IMG/VR virus record: IMGVR_UViG_3300022752_003243
Coordinates: 1 to 39,541 of that record
DNA: 39,541 nt
From: a virus
Reading direction: 5' to 3' (one strand)
Shown here: piece by piece, positions 30,502 through 37,649 of the stretch
Position numbering within the stretch: the stretch's first letter is position 1
Layout: each line of letters opens with the position of its first letter
Notes under the pieces: generated by a model
What the model was told of the DNA's origin: nothing
Database searches by the model: none
The model's input: the letters and a program-made list of their open reading frames with translations, nothing else
Program-made: the position numbers and the translations under genes

Positions 30502-31058
30502 GATGTTTTTCTTTTAATAAAGACACAAAACATATCATCAGGGTGAATATATTGTTTTACTTCAAAATTAATAAAACAATTTTCTATATTCTCAACAGTA
30601 ATTTCTGACCAATCTTCTGGTTCAGTTACCCCAAATAATCTATAATCATCAATAAGAATTAACCCCTCATCGGATTTATAAAGTTGATCTATAGATTTAC
30701 ATTCCTCCAAAAGAGGAACATCTTTATCACCTTTAGATGTACATCCATGAGAAAAATGCCCATCTAACCAAAAAACACACTGTTGTTTATCATCGAATTG
30801 ATTTAACAAATTTGGAATAACTTTAGTGCTATCTCCAAGATGAACGGTCACATTCCCATAATCGGGATGTTCTTGGAAAAATCTACTATAAAGGTAATCT
30901 GAAATTTCAATAGTATGAACATCATTAAAATATGGTTGGATACTTTTTACTGTGTCTCCAACATATGTTCCCGTCTCCACAAAAGTAGAATAGTTATCAG
31001 AGTCCAAGTCAAATTTTTCAATTACATCATTTAATTTTTCTACAGTTAAAGTTGGCAT
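30498..31058 (-). CDS. methyltransferase-like protein, 186 aa
   Basis: STFVETGTYVGDTVKSIQPY has the shape of a SAM motif, and CVFWLDGHFSHGCTSKGD and LILIDDYRLFG fit the acidic loop and later strands of a class I methyltransferase-like fold. Substrate unknown. ATGA and TAATG overlaps with its neighbours. Confidence 0.65.
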   Translation of the reverse strand: MPTLTVEKLNDVIEKFDLDSDNYSTFVETGTYVGDTVKSIQPYFNDVHTIEISDYLYSRFFQEHPDYGNVTVHLGDSTKVIPNLLNQFDDKQQCVFWLDGHFSHGCTSKGDKDVPLLEECKSIDQLYKSDEGLILIDDYRLFGVTEPEDWSEITVENIENCFINFEVKQYIHPDDMFCVFIKRKTS

Positions 31059-31909
31059 TACACATACTCCTTTTTCATTTCAGCAAAAACTTTAGCAATT
31101 CCTTGATCCAATGAGGTTTTAGGCATCCACCAATCAGTAATATAAGTGTCTGCCTCATTCCTTTTATCCATCTGAACACTGTCTTTAGCAATGCCAGGTT
31201 TGATCTTTACATCATAACGACCAATAAGATTAAACTGCCCCTGAATCATTTCAGCAACTGACTTAATTGAGTCATTGCGGAAAGAAGTGATATGCAAAGG
31301 ATCTGTTGGTTTAAAGTTAGAGTAACAATTCATAATTGTCTCAAGACCCTCACAACAATCTTCTGCATAAAGAAACTGACGCTCCTCTGTGCCATCAGTC
31401 AGCATCTCAAACTCACCTTCCTCAAATCCACGACGAATAAAATCAGTAATAACGTGTGACTTTTCTGGATCTTTCTCTACACCATAAACATTCCAAAATT
31501 TAACAACAAGACCACCCAGAGTTTGAGTATATAATTCACCAACTCTTTTTAAAACTCCATAGGGAGAGTAACTCATATTACTCATTTGAGATGATGCAAA
31601 AACAAATGGTTTGCGATATTCAGCAAGATACTGAAACACATTTGCCATAATTCTGGTGTTGTTATTGATGAAATCATAGGTATGCTGATACTTCTTTAGA
31701 TACCTAGAACCACCCACATCAAACGCAAGAAAGAATACAAAATCAGCAAGACGAATATCGTGCATCAATTTGGTATTAGGAATCTTGGTGAGGTCTTGAT
31801 CCTCACCATTCACAACATCAAACTCTGTAACTTCATGTCCCTTTTCACGAAGATACTCTGTCAGATATGCCCCAATCTGACCACCGGAACCCAAAATAGT
31901 TACTTGCAT
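31058..31909 (-). CDS. NAD-dependent epimerase/dehydratase
   Basis: 283 aa from the ATG at 31909 (ORF open to a TTG at 31915). NAD motif ILGSGGQIGAYLTEYLREKG, FVFASSQMSNMSYSPYGVLK with the Tyr-x3-Lys pair, then RQFLYAEDCCEGLETIM. An extended SDR acting on a nucleotide sugar; the specific reaction is not evident. Confidence 0.8.
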   Translation of the reverse strand: MQVTILGSGGQIGAYLTEYLREKGHEVTEFDVVNGEDQDLTKIPNTKLMHDIRLADFVFFLAFDVGGSRYLKKYQHTYDFINNNTRIMANVFQYLAEYRKPFVFASSQMSNMSYSPYGVLKRVGELYTQTLGGLVVKFWNVYGVEKDPEKSHVITDFIRRGFEEGEFEMLTDGTEERQFLYAEDCCEGLETIMNCYSNFKPTDPLHITSFRNDSIKSVAEMIQGQFNLIGRYDVKIKPGIAKDSVQMDKRNEADTYITDWWMPKTSLDQGIAKVFAEMKKEYV

Positions 31910-31911
31910 AA

Positions 31912-32973
31912 TCAAACAGAATAGTAAAATACTTTAATTTGAGGCTCAATCCAATTATAAGTCTTACGAATTCCTTCCTCAAGTGTTTGAGAATAATCCC
32001 AACCAAGTTTTTCACGAATCAAATCATTATTAGAATTACGACCGCGAACTCCAAGTGGAGCATCCAATTTATGCTGCTTGGTGACGGTCTTACCAGCAAC
32101 CTTAGCAGCGATATCTACTAACTGATTGATCGTAACCATTTCTTCTGAACCAATATTTACTGGTCCAATAAAATCAGAATTCATCAATCTGCGTGTTGCT
32201 TCAATACATTCATCAATGTAAAGGAAAGATCGAGTTTGTTTTCCATCTCCCCACACCTCTACTGTTCCACCTTCTTCTGGAAGATATGCAACTTTACGAC
32301 AAATTGCTGCAGGAGCTTTTTCACGCCCACCCTCCCAAGTTCCTTCGGGACCAAAGATATTATGATATCTGGCAACACGCACAGGAATATTATAGTTGCG
32401 ATGATAGGCAAAATAAAGACGTTCCGAAAAAAGTTTTTCCCATCCATATTCAGAGTCTGGGTTAGCAGGATAAGCGGACTCCTCACGACAATCGGGATTG
32501 TCTGGATCTAATTGATTATGTTCTGGATACATGCAAGCAGATCCAGAATAAAAGATTTTGGTAGCGTTAACTCCCTTGTCTTCATTCATCTTACGTTGCA
32601 TCTCAAGAACATTCAGATTAATAGTGACAGAGTTGTGCATAATATCTGCATCATTCTCACCAGTAAAAACAAATCCTGCTCCACCCATATCAGCAGCAAA
32701 CTGATAAATCTCATCAAATGTTTCAATGTAACGCCAGGGAACAGAATTGTAAAAATTCTTATATGGTCCTTTGTACTCAAGAACACGACGCACAAAATCT
32801 GCATCACGAAGATCTCCTTGAATAAATTCATGTGCTTCACTTTCAGAATATTCTGGACGCTTGAGATCTACACCACGCACCCAATATCCTTCGGAACGCA
32901 ATCTGCGAACCATATGATTTCCAATAAAACCACCTGCACCAAGCACAAGTGCAGTTTTTGTATATTCAGACAT
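31912..32973 (-). CDS. GDP-mannose 3,5-epimerase-like
   Basis: 353 aa closely resembling plant-type GDP-mannose 3,5-epimerase: VLGAGGFIGNHMVRRLRSEG, FAADMGGAGFVFTGENDADI, SGSACMYPEHNQ, catalytic YGWEKLFSE, ARYHNIFGPEGTWEGGREKA, and GVRGRNSNNDLIREKLGWDY. The enzyme converts GDP-mannose to GDP-L-galactose or GDP-L-gulose, giving a GDP-hexose donor. It may feed the GT11-like transferases. A start-proximal AGGAG and a promoter lie upstream. Confidence 0.9.
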   Translation of the reverse strand: MSEYTKTALVLGAGGFIGNHMVRRLRSEGYWVRGVDLKRPEYSESEAHEFIQGDLRDADFVRRVLEYKGPYKNFYNSVPWRYIETFDEIYQFAADMGGAGFVFTGENDADIMHNSVTINLNVLEMQRKMNEDKGVNATKIFYSGSACMYPEHNQLDPDNPDCREESAYPANPDSEYGWEKLFSERLYFAYHRNYNIPVRVARYHNIFGPEGTWEGGREKAPAAICRKVAYLPEEGGTVEVWGDGKQTRSFLYIDECIEATRRLMNSDFIGPVNIGSEEMVTINQLVDIAAKVAGKTVTKQHKLDAPLGVRGRNSNNDLIREKLGWDYSQTLEEGIRKTYNWIEPQIKVFYYSV

Positions 32974-32997
32974 AAAAACATTTCACTCCTAGTATAT

Positions 32998-33026
32998 AGT
33001 ATAGATTATTTACAGATAGATTGCAA
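32998..33026 (-). promoter_or_regulatory. possible internal sigma70-type promoter
   Basis: TTGCAA (33026-33021), 17 bases, TATACT (33003-32998) on the minus strand, with the next gene starting at 32973 behind an AGGAG. It lies over the end of the upstream gene and would boost the 14-33 kb part of the cluster. Confidence 0.55.
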
Positions 33027-33797
33027 GCCTGTTTGCAAGTCAACTTCTGGTTTAAATCCAAGATTTTTGAGTTTACTTACATTCATATAATACTCAAATG
33101 AGGAATTTGAAAGATAATTTATTTTACTTTTACTATCTAAAATTTCTTTGCAATATTCAACTGCGGTTCCAAATTCTGTAATAATTCCCGTGCCAACATT
33201 ATAAATTTCATTTAAATTTGAATGCTGTATTAAAAAATTTATAGCACCACATACATCATCAACAAATATAAAATCTCTTTTAAACTTACCGAAATTATAA
33301 AGATTCACTTCTTCATTACACTTAAGTCTATCAACAATATATCCCAAAACATTTTTCTTTATCGATCTATTTTTATCATTTCCATAAACGTTTGCCAATC
33401 TAAAAATACGATATTTAACTCCAAATGTTTCACAAAAAGTAATTAACATTTGTTCTGCTGCTCTCTTTGTTATGGAATAAAATCCTTTAGGATTACAAGA
33501 ATCTTCTTCAGATGCATTGATTACCTCATACCCATAAACAAATCCAGAGCTAATAAAATTAAATACAATATCTTCACTTTTACAATGTTCCAAAACCTCC
33601 ATCAAAATATTAAGATTAGTATTAATATCAATGTGTAGATCTTCGTAAATATTATGATTAGTTGTTGTACTGATACAATAAAGAATATTATTTGTCTCTG
33701 GATTTCTTTGCTCTCTTGGAATTCTTACTCCACCATATAATTCGCAAAATCTTCCACCAACAAACCCACTTGATCCAAAGACGGATATATCACTCAT
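33006..33797 (-). CDS. NAD-dependent epimerase/reductase (extended SDR)
   Basis: 263 aa from the ATG at 33797, overlapping the upstream gene by 8 bases (open to 33815). ISVFGSSGFVGGRFCELYGG is the NAD motif; NFISSGFVYGYEV and FYSITKRAAEQ (Tyr-x3-Lys) form the active site; DFIFVDDVCGAINFLI is typical of the family. It could act as the 4-keto reductase completing a deoxy-sugar. Confidence 0.78.
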   Translation of the reverse strand: MSDISVFGSSGFVGGRFCELYGGVRIPREQRNPETNNILYCISTTTNHNIYEDLHIDINTNLNILMEVLEHCKSEDIVFNFISSGFVYGYEVINASEEDSCNPKGFYSITKRAAEQMLITFCETFGVKYRIFRLANVYGNDKNRSIKKNVLGYIVDRLKCNEEVNLYNFGKFKRDFIFVDDVCGAINFLIQHSNLNEIYNVGTGIITEFGTAVEYCKEILDSKSKINYLSNSSFEYYMNVSKLKNLGFKPEVDLQTGLQSICK

Positions 33798-34326
33798 ACT
33801 TTTCACACTCTCCAAAGACTATTCCTTTTCTGTCTTTTTCAGACAAAATTGGATTTGCAACTTTCCAATTGATATTTAATTTATCATCATTCCACAATAA
33901 AGTCCTTTCATTCTCTTTATATTGGTAATCTGTGACTTTATAAAGAACCTCTGCTACAGGAGATAAAACAGAAAAACCATGAGCAAAACCAGGAGGAACC
34001 CAAAGTTGCATGGGTCCTGGTGTTAAACGAGTTCCTATCCACTTTCCAAATGTTTCTGAACCTTGACGAAGATCAACAATTACATCATAAATCTCACCTG
34101 ACAAACAACGAACAATTTTTCCCTGAGCATGATTAACTTGATAGTGAAGTCCACGTACTACATTCTTTGCAGACACTGAATGACAATCCTGAACAAATTC
34201 ATATTGTCCAATAATTTTTTGCACTTCTCTTAGATTAAAGGATTCTGTAAAAGATCCTCTATTATCTTCATATATTTTTGTCTTAAGGAGATATGCGTCC
34301 TTAAGTTCAGTTTCTATTGCGTTCAT
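33790..34326 (-). CDS. rfbC: dTDP-4-dehydrorhamnose 3,5-epimerase-like (RfbC)
   Basis: 178 aa cupin fold from the ATG at 34326 (open to 34359). DNRGSFTESF, VRGLHYQVNHAQGKIVRCLS (with the catalytic His), YDVIVDLRQGSETFGKW and PPGFAHGFSVLSPVAEVLYK match RfbC. It epimerises C3 and C5 of the 4-keto sugar made by RfbB. It overlaps rfbB by 20 bases. Confidence 0.9.
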   Translation of the reverse strand: MNAIETELKDAYLLKTKIYEDNRGSFTESFNLREVQKIIGQYEFVQDCHSVSAKNVVRGLHYQVNHAQGKIVRCLSGEIYDVIVDLRQGSETFGKWIGTRLTPGPMQLWVPPGFAHGFSVLSPVAEVLYKVTDYQYKENERTLLWNDDKLNINWKVANPILSEKDRKGIVFGECEKYE

Positions 34327-35233
34327 ACCACTCAATTGTTTTTTGTAATCCATAGTCAAGAGAAAATGATGGTGTCCAGAAAAGATTGTTTCGAATCTTG
34401 GAGATACTTGTAGAATATCTTCTATCGTGTCCTGGTCTATCTTTTACATATTCTATCATACTCTCTGGTTTATTCATAATGTCAAGAATTTTTTTAACTA
34501 GTTCAATGTTGGCAATCTCACACTCTCCACCAATATTGTACTTTTCGCCAATCACACCACTTTTCCAAACTTTAATCAAAGCAGTGCAATGATCCTGAAC
34601 ATATAACCAATCTCTTACTTGTAACCCATCACCATACACAGGGATTTTTTTTCCAGAAAGAATGTTTAAGATTGTCTGTGGAATTAGTTTTTCCTTATAT
34701 TGTCTTGGTCCATAGTTATTAGAACAATTAGTGATATTCACAGGCAATCCGTAAGTGTTATGATATGCCATTACAAAGTGATCACTTGCTGCTTTAGATG
34801 CTGAATATGGATTTCTTGGTGCATAATTTGTATGCTCGGTAAATGATCCTCTATCAATTGATCCGTAAACCTCATCCGTAGAGATGTGAATAAATTTATC
34901 CACCTCATGTTTTAGAGCAAGATCAAGAAGACTGATTGTGCCTACAATATTGCTGTGAATAAATGGAGAGCAATCTTTAATGGAATTATCTACGTGACTT
35001 TCTGCAGCAAAGTGAAAAATAGTTTTAATTTTGTGTCTGGGAAAAATATAATCACAAGCAGACTTGGAAGCAATATCAACGGTATAAAGTTTTACATTGT
35101 CTGGAATATAGTGCCAATCTGCCGCATAAGTAAGTTTATCAATACAAACAATCTCTTCGTCGGTAACTTTAACTAAATGGTGGAGAAAATTGCTTCCAAT
35201 AAATCCAGCACCACCAGTAACTAAAATGCTCAT
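34307..35233 (-). CDS. rfbB: dTDP-glucose 4,6-dehydratase (RfbB)
   Basis: 308 aa, near the family length. ILVTGGAGFIGSNFLHHLVK, FHFAAESHVDNSIKD, STDEVYGS with the Thr-Asp-Glu catalytic set, NPYSASKAASDHFV (Tyr-x3-Lys) and NCSNNYGPRQYKEKLIPQ are diagnostic of RfbB. It makes dTDP-4-keto-6-deoxyglucose. No rfbA (RmlA) is seen, so dTDP-glucose probably comes from the host. Confidence 0.93.
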   Translation of the reverse strand: MSILVTGGAGFIGSNFLHHLVKVTDEEIVCIDKLTYAADWHYIPDNVKLYTVDIASKSACDYIFPRHKIKTIFHFAAESHVDNSIKDCSPFIHSNIVGTISLLDLALKHEVDKFIHISTDEVYGSIDRGSFTEHTNYAPRNPYSASKAASDHFVMAYHNTYGLPVNITNCSNNYGPRQYKEKLIPQTILNILSGKKIPVYGDGLQVRDWLYVQDHCTALIKVWKSGVIGEKYNIGGECEIANIELVKKILDIMNKPESMIEYVKDRPGHDRRYSTSISKIRNNLFWTPSFSLDYGLQKTIEWYERNRN

Positions 35234-35234
35234 A

Positions 35235-35735
35235 TCAATCGTTCTTAAGGGAATACTTATCTAAAATTTCTGGCGAATATTGGCGAGGAGCCTCAATCAG
35301 TTCTTTGTGCTCTCTTTTTTCTTTCTCAAGTGAATAAACTCGATTTCTAAGTTCAGTTGAAGAATATTGATGCCTCCTCAGATGATAATGCAACTCAATA
35401 TCATTATCAATGCAATATTGCTTTCCAGTAAAATCAACGTCTTTATACTCTTCACTCAGAAACCTAATATGAATCGTTTGAGTTTTAATTAAATTTAAAA
35501 GGTCTGCTTCAGTTTCATAAACAAGAATTTCATCAACATATTTGCAAGCCTGGAGTTGAACATAACGCTCATAAACAGATTGTGTTGGTTTATTTTTAAT
35601 TCCTGGGCGATCTATTGTTGGATCAACCTGAAGTGCTACCTTCAAATAGTCACACATTTCTTTTTCCATCTTAAGCATTGTTACATGCCCAGCATGAAAT
35701 AAATCAAATGAACTGCAATTAAATCCTATTTTCAT
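35235..35735 (-). CDS. cytidylyltransferase-like nucleotidyltransferase, 166 aa
   Basis: Start at 35735 (ATG); the TTG at 35741 is also open. NCSSFDLFHAGHVTMLKMEK holds the HxGH motif, DRPGIKNKPTQSVYERY follows, and YSSTELRNRVYSLE matches the second ATP-binding element. The family includes glycerol-3-phosphate cytidylyltransferase and heptose-1-phosphate adenylyltransferase; the substrate is unknown. First gene of the glycan cluster. Confidence 0.8.
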   Translation of the reverse strand: MKIGFNCSSFDLFHAGHVTMLKMEKEMCDYLKVALQVDPTIDRPGIKNKPTQSVYERYVQLQACKYVDEILVYETEADLLNLIKTQTIHIRFLSEEYKDVDFTGKQYCIDNDIELHYHLRRHQYSSTELRNRVYSLEKEKREHKELIEAPRQYSPEILDKYSLKND

Positions 35736-35755
35736 AGACAAAAGTATTTTATTTT

Positions 35756-35784
35756 ATTATACTAAAAAAGGTGAGTTTATGCAA
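35756..35784 (-). promoter_or_regulatory. sigma70-type promoter of the glycan operon
   Basis: TTGCAT (35784-35779), 17 bases, TATAAT (35761-35756) on the minus strand, about 20-25 bases before the first gene. The -35 box lies in the loop of the preceding terminator. Confidence 0.75.
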
Positions 35785-35790
35785 CCCACC
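35764..35790 (-). terminator. rho-independent terminator before the glycan operon
   Basis: 8-bp stem GGTGGGTT/AACTCACC (one G.T pair) with a five-base loop, then six T on the minus strand. It ends transcripts coming from the tRNA region. Confidence 0.82.
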
Positions 35791-35799
35791 TCTAGTAAC

Positions 35800-35895
35800 T
35801 CAGGCTCGCCACCAATTCTTTGTCTGGAAATTGGAAACCAGGCGGGAGAGAGTCCCATCCGCACCAACTGCCCTTGAGAGAGGCAGTAAACTCAT
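35800..35895 (-). CDS. possible 31-aa peptide gene in a structured leader
   Basis: A frame beginning MSLLPLSRAVGADGTLSRLV and ending KNWWRA, just upstream of the terminator. Locally GC-richer than its surroundings and full of hairpins (ACTGCC/GGCAGT at 35869-35889). A tiny ORF (Met-Thr-Leu-Leu) precedes it with an ATGA junction. It could be a real peptide or a stable small RNA; evidence is thin. Confidence 0.35.
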   Translation of the reverse strand: MSLLPLSRAVGADGTLSRLVSNFQTKNWWRA

Positions 35896-35928
35896 AATAG
35901 GGTCATATTGACTCCACCAGTATAAGTT

Positions 35929-36165
35929 TTAAGTCATTCCAGGACTCAAAAAAAGTTGGGTTAACTTTGATATCTCGGAAATACCAAAAAATGTACATAA
36001 GAATAGCACATCCCAAAGTTTAAGTTTGATTGCAAAAGGTACTGTTAGTAAACCTCCAATACATTTGATCATCAAACCATATTTAAATTCTCCCCACAAC
36101 ATAGTTTGATAACCAATAATGAGAAGAAAATTTCCAATGTATCTTAAGATACTTGTTTTAGACAT
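35929..36165 (-). CDS. small hydrophobic membrane protein, 78 aa
   Basis: MSKTSILRYIGNFLLIIGYQ and two further hydrophobic stretches give two to three predicted membrane spans. The end LTQLFLSPGMT is polar. No family recognised. A 13-base string (AGTTTTAAGTCAT) at its stop also occurs 264 bases upstream. Confidence 0.6.
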   Translation of the reverse strand: MSKTSILRYIGNFLLIIGYQTMLWGEFKYGLMIKCIGGLLTVPFAIKLKLWDVLFLCTFFGISEISKLTQLFLSPGMT

Positions 36166-36233
36166 AAGGGGTTTTCATCACCGACCAGGGCTTAGTTTTA
36201 AGTCATAACCGAGACTATTGAATACCATTGATC

Positions 36234-36476
36234 TCAATCCAAAATGTCATCTTCTCTAACATAGCAAGGAACTCTATCTGGATCTAACCATCGGCAATAT
36301 TGATGATCTTCCATTGCAGTAACACATTGCATAGAATTATCAAAAAGATAAATGTCATTCCAACGTTTGGTGTATTCATTTTGTTTTTGTAAGCGATAAT
36401 CGGGTTTACCGTTTATCTCAAGAATACCTGCTTCAATAAAGCGATACCCTTCACGTTCTAAAAGAACTTTTGTCAT
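36234..36476 (-). CDS. hypothetical protein, 80 aa
   Basis: MTKVLLEREGYRFIEAGILE and later CRWLDPDRVPCYVREDDILD; soluble, acidic, with several Cys. It overlaps the upstream stop in ATGA style. No motif recognised. The gap before the next gene (36166-36233) holds only a 16-codon frame. Confidence 0.6.
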   Translation of the reverse strand: MTKVLLEREGYRFIEAGILEINGKPDYRLQKQNEYTKRWNDIYLFDNSMQCVTAMEDHQYCRWLDPDRVPCYVREDDILD

Positions 36477-36688
36477 GCAACCTCAACAGTTTCAAGATCA
36501 GAAAGAATATATTCCATGAGCATCTCATAATCATCCAGAGGATCACCAGAGAATACTACACCTTCATTTTCATAGAAACGGCGAACCTTTTTATAAAGTT
36601 TTGGATTTTTTACATCAAGATAAAAATCTCCGTTTGCTGCTCCACGAAGAGTTTGAACGTCTTTCTTAAATTTTGCTGTAAGAGTCAT
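36473..36688 (-). CDS. hypothetical protein, 71 aa
   Basis: Start at 36688 (MTLTAKFKKDVQTLRGAANG), about 16 bases after the predicted transcription start, instead of 36739, which would lie inside the promoter. Soluble, acidic C-terminus (DYEMLMEYILSDLETVEVA). No family recognised. Confidence 0.65.
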   Translation of the reverse strand: MTLTAKFKKDVQTLRGAANGDFYLDVKNPKLYKKVRRFYENEGVVFSGDPLDDYEMLMEYILSDLETVEVA

Positions 36689-36710
36689 TGTTTTGATTGT
36701 TGACCTATGT

Positions 36711-36739
36711 ATTATACAGGTTTGACTTAGAGAAGTCAA
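36711..36739 (-). promoter_or_regulatory. sigma70-type promoter
   Basis: TTGACT (36739-36734), 17 bases, TATAAT (36716-36711) on the minus strand, directly after the 3' end of the CAU tRNA. It drives the 71-aa and 80-aa genes. Confidence 0.82.
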
Positions 36740-36740
36740 G

Positions 36741-36813
36741 TGCTGGTTGTCGGGATCGAACCGACCTGTCTTGCCTTATGAGGGCAGTGCTTTCGCCAGA
36801 GAGCTAAACCAGC
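36741..36813 (-). tRNA. tRNA with CAU anticodon (Met, or Ile2 if lysidine-modified)
   Basis: 73 nt. Acceptor GCTGGTT/AACCAGC, anticodon loop CTCATAA (CAU), T arm GTCGG-TTCGATC-CCGAC, discriminator A, no encoded CCA. The D stem has only three pairs, and position 27-43 is C.A. The stem of the anticodon arm has four pairs plus this mismatch. CAU could mean elongator Met or Ile2. Confidence 0.85.
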
Positions 36814-36817
36814 ATTC

Positions 36818-36840
36818 GCTATTCGCAAATAACGAATAGC
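36818..36840 (-). repeat. inverted repeat (hairpin) between two tRNAs
   Basis: Perfect 8-bp arms GCTATTCG and CGAATAGC around a 7-base loop, without a T-tract. A processing signal between tRNAs is a plausible role. Confidence 0.5.
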
Positions 36841-36842
36841 AA

Positions 36843-36930
36843 TACGAGTGCCTGGATTCGAACCAGGTCAAAGCCGCTAATCTGGCGGAAAGAGTTTATA
36901 AGACTCCTCTGACTACCAAGTCTCACTCGC
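36843..36930 (-). tRNA. class II tRNA with apparent UAU anticodon
   Basis: 88 nt. Acceptor GCGAGTG/CACTCGT (first pair G.T), D-arm region GACTTGGTAGTC, anticodon stem GGAGT/ACTCT with loop CTTATAA, a long variable arm CCGC-CAGATTA-GCGG, T arm CCTGG-TTCGAAT-CCAGG. A long variable arm normally means Leu, Ser or Tyr, but the loop reads UAU (Ile AUA). Identity therefore uncertain. Confidence 0.75.
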
Positions 36931-36937
36931 TTGCGGT

Positions 36938-37168
36938 TTATGATGCCTCGTCGTGATCAGTGTATATTCGTATGAGGTCATCATCCACAATTGATTTTAT
37001 TGTATACTTTATGATTCCATTATAAGGAACTATCACTGCACTATTATTTTCATCATGTATAATAAATGATTCGCCATTTTCGACTTTTTCCATTAGATTA
37101 TCAAAATCTGCCTGAAACTCTTCTACTGTAAATGATTTAAGTTCGTTTAATTGTTGATTCATTTTCAT
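36938..37168 (-). CDS. Phd/YefM-like antitoxin, 76 aa
   Basis: SFTVEEFQADFDNLMEKVEN followed by GESFIIHDENNSAVIVPYN resembles the N-terminal DNA-binding half of the Phd/YefM antitoxins, small proteins that bind operator DNA and neutralise a partner toxin. No toxin gene is next to it: the 5' side is tRNA-Pro and the 3' side is the class II tRNA. It could be a solitary anti-toxin that protects phage infection from host systems. Starts at residues 1 or 3. Confidence 0.7.
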   Translation of the reverse strand: MKMNQQLNELKSFTVEEFQADFDNLMEKVENGESFIIHDENNSAVIVPYNGIIKYTIKSIVDDDLIRIYTDHDEAS

Positions 37169-37185
37169 AAAGTGATTTTTATGAG

Positions 37186-37257
37186 TCGGAGTGGAGAGGA
37201 TCGAACTCCCGTCTTCATCTTCCCAAAAGATGCCGTCTACCGCTGACTTACACTCCG
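37186..37257 (-). tRNA. tRNA-Pro (UGG)
   Basis: 72 nt. Acceptor CGGAGTG/CACTCCG, anticodon stem CATCT/AGATG with loop TTTGGGA (UGG), T arm GGGAG-TTCGATC-CTCTC, discriminator A, no encoded CCA. Confidence 0.93.
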
Positions 37258-37265
37258 TTGCACCG

Positions 37266-37382
37266 TTATTTAGTTCGGTGTATAAGCATTATACCCGCAA
37301 TCGGCACAATCGTCAATCCCAATCCACAGAGTCCTATCCAGATTGGACTTGTTGCTAGTGTCTCTACAATATGAAAAATCAT
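37266..37382 (-). CDS. single-span membrane peptide, 38 aa
   Basis: A 38-codon frame (MIFHIVETLATSPIWIGLCG, then GLTIVPIAGIMLIHRTK) overlapping the upstream stop as ATGA. One hydrophobic helix. No family recognised; the size resembles small photosystem-type subunits but no match is seen. Confidence 0.6.
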   Translation of the reverse strand: MIFHIVETLATSPIWIGLCGLGLTIVPIAGIMLIHRTK

Positions 37383-37576
37383 CGTCCTCTCCAATTCTTG
37401 TATTCATAGTAAAAGTATTGATCTACCTCATCAAGACCTGATAGAGGAGCATCTACTTGCCAATCTGTCCATTCTAAACAAAACTGTTTCATTGATGAAT
37501 CAATTTTTCTAAATCCATACATTCTAGAAAAAGCAGATAGTGCAAATTCATATCTTTGTTTATTGTGGATATGCAT
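37379..37576 (-). CDS. hypothetical protein, 65 aa
   Basis: The ATG at 37576 follows TTGGAG at good spacing; the frame is open to 37615 but would then cover most of the 29-aa gene. Aromatic and acidic soluble protein (CLEWTDWQVDAPLSGLDEVD). Unknown function. Confidence 0.55.
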   Translation of the reverse strand: MHIHNKQRYEFALSAFSRMYGFRKIDSSMKQFCLEWTDWQVDAPLSGLDEVDQYFYYEYKNWRGR

Positions 37577-37649
37577 GAGTAAGACTCCAACATATGAAAA
37601 GTCCAATAAGACCAAAAATAGTCATTGCATTAAAAATTACTTTACTCAT
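37560..37649 (-). CDS. single-span membrane micro-protein, 29 aa
   Basis: MSKVIFNAMTIFGLIGLFIC, then WSLTHAYPQ: one hydrophobic helix. The ATG overlaps the end of the upstream gene by 8 bases. Too short for routine gene callers. No family recognised. Confidence 0.5.
   Translation of the reverse strand: MSKVIFNAMTIFGLIGLFICWSLTHAYPQ

Noticed and set aside
35800-35930. A glutamine riboswitch (glnA/Downstream-peptide RNA) or a tRNA in this leader
   Set aside because: The conserved riboswitch core strings are absent and no T-arm or acceptor pairing for a tRNA can be drawn.
36178-36228. A 16-codon frame (MVFNSLGYDLKLSPGR) in the 36166-36233 gap
   Set aside because: Too short, no ribosome site, and only a 13-base shared string with the neighbouring gene's end. 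Not enough to call.
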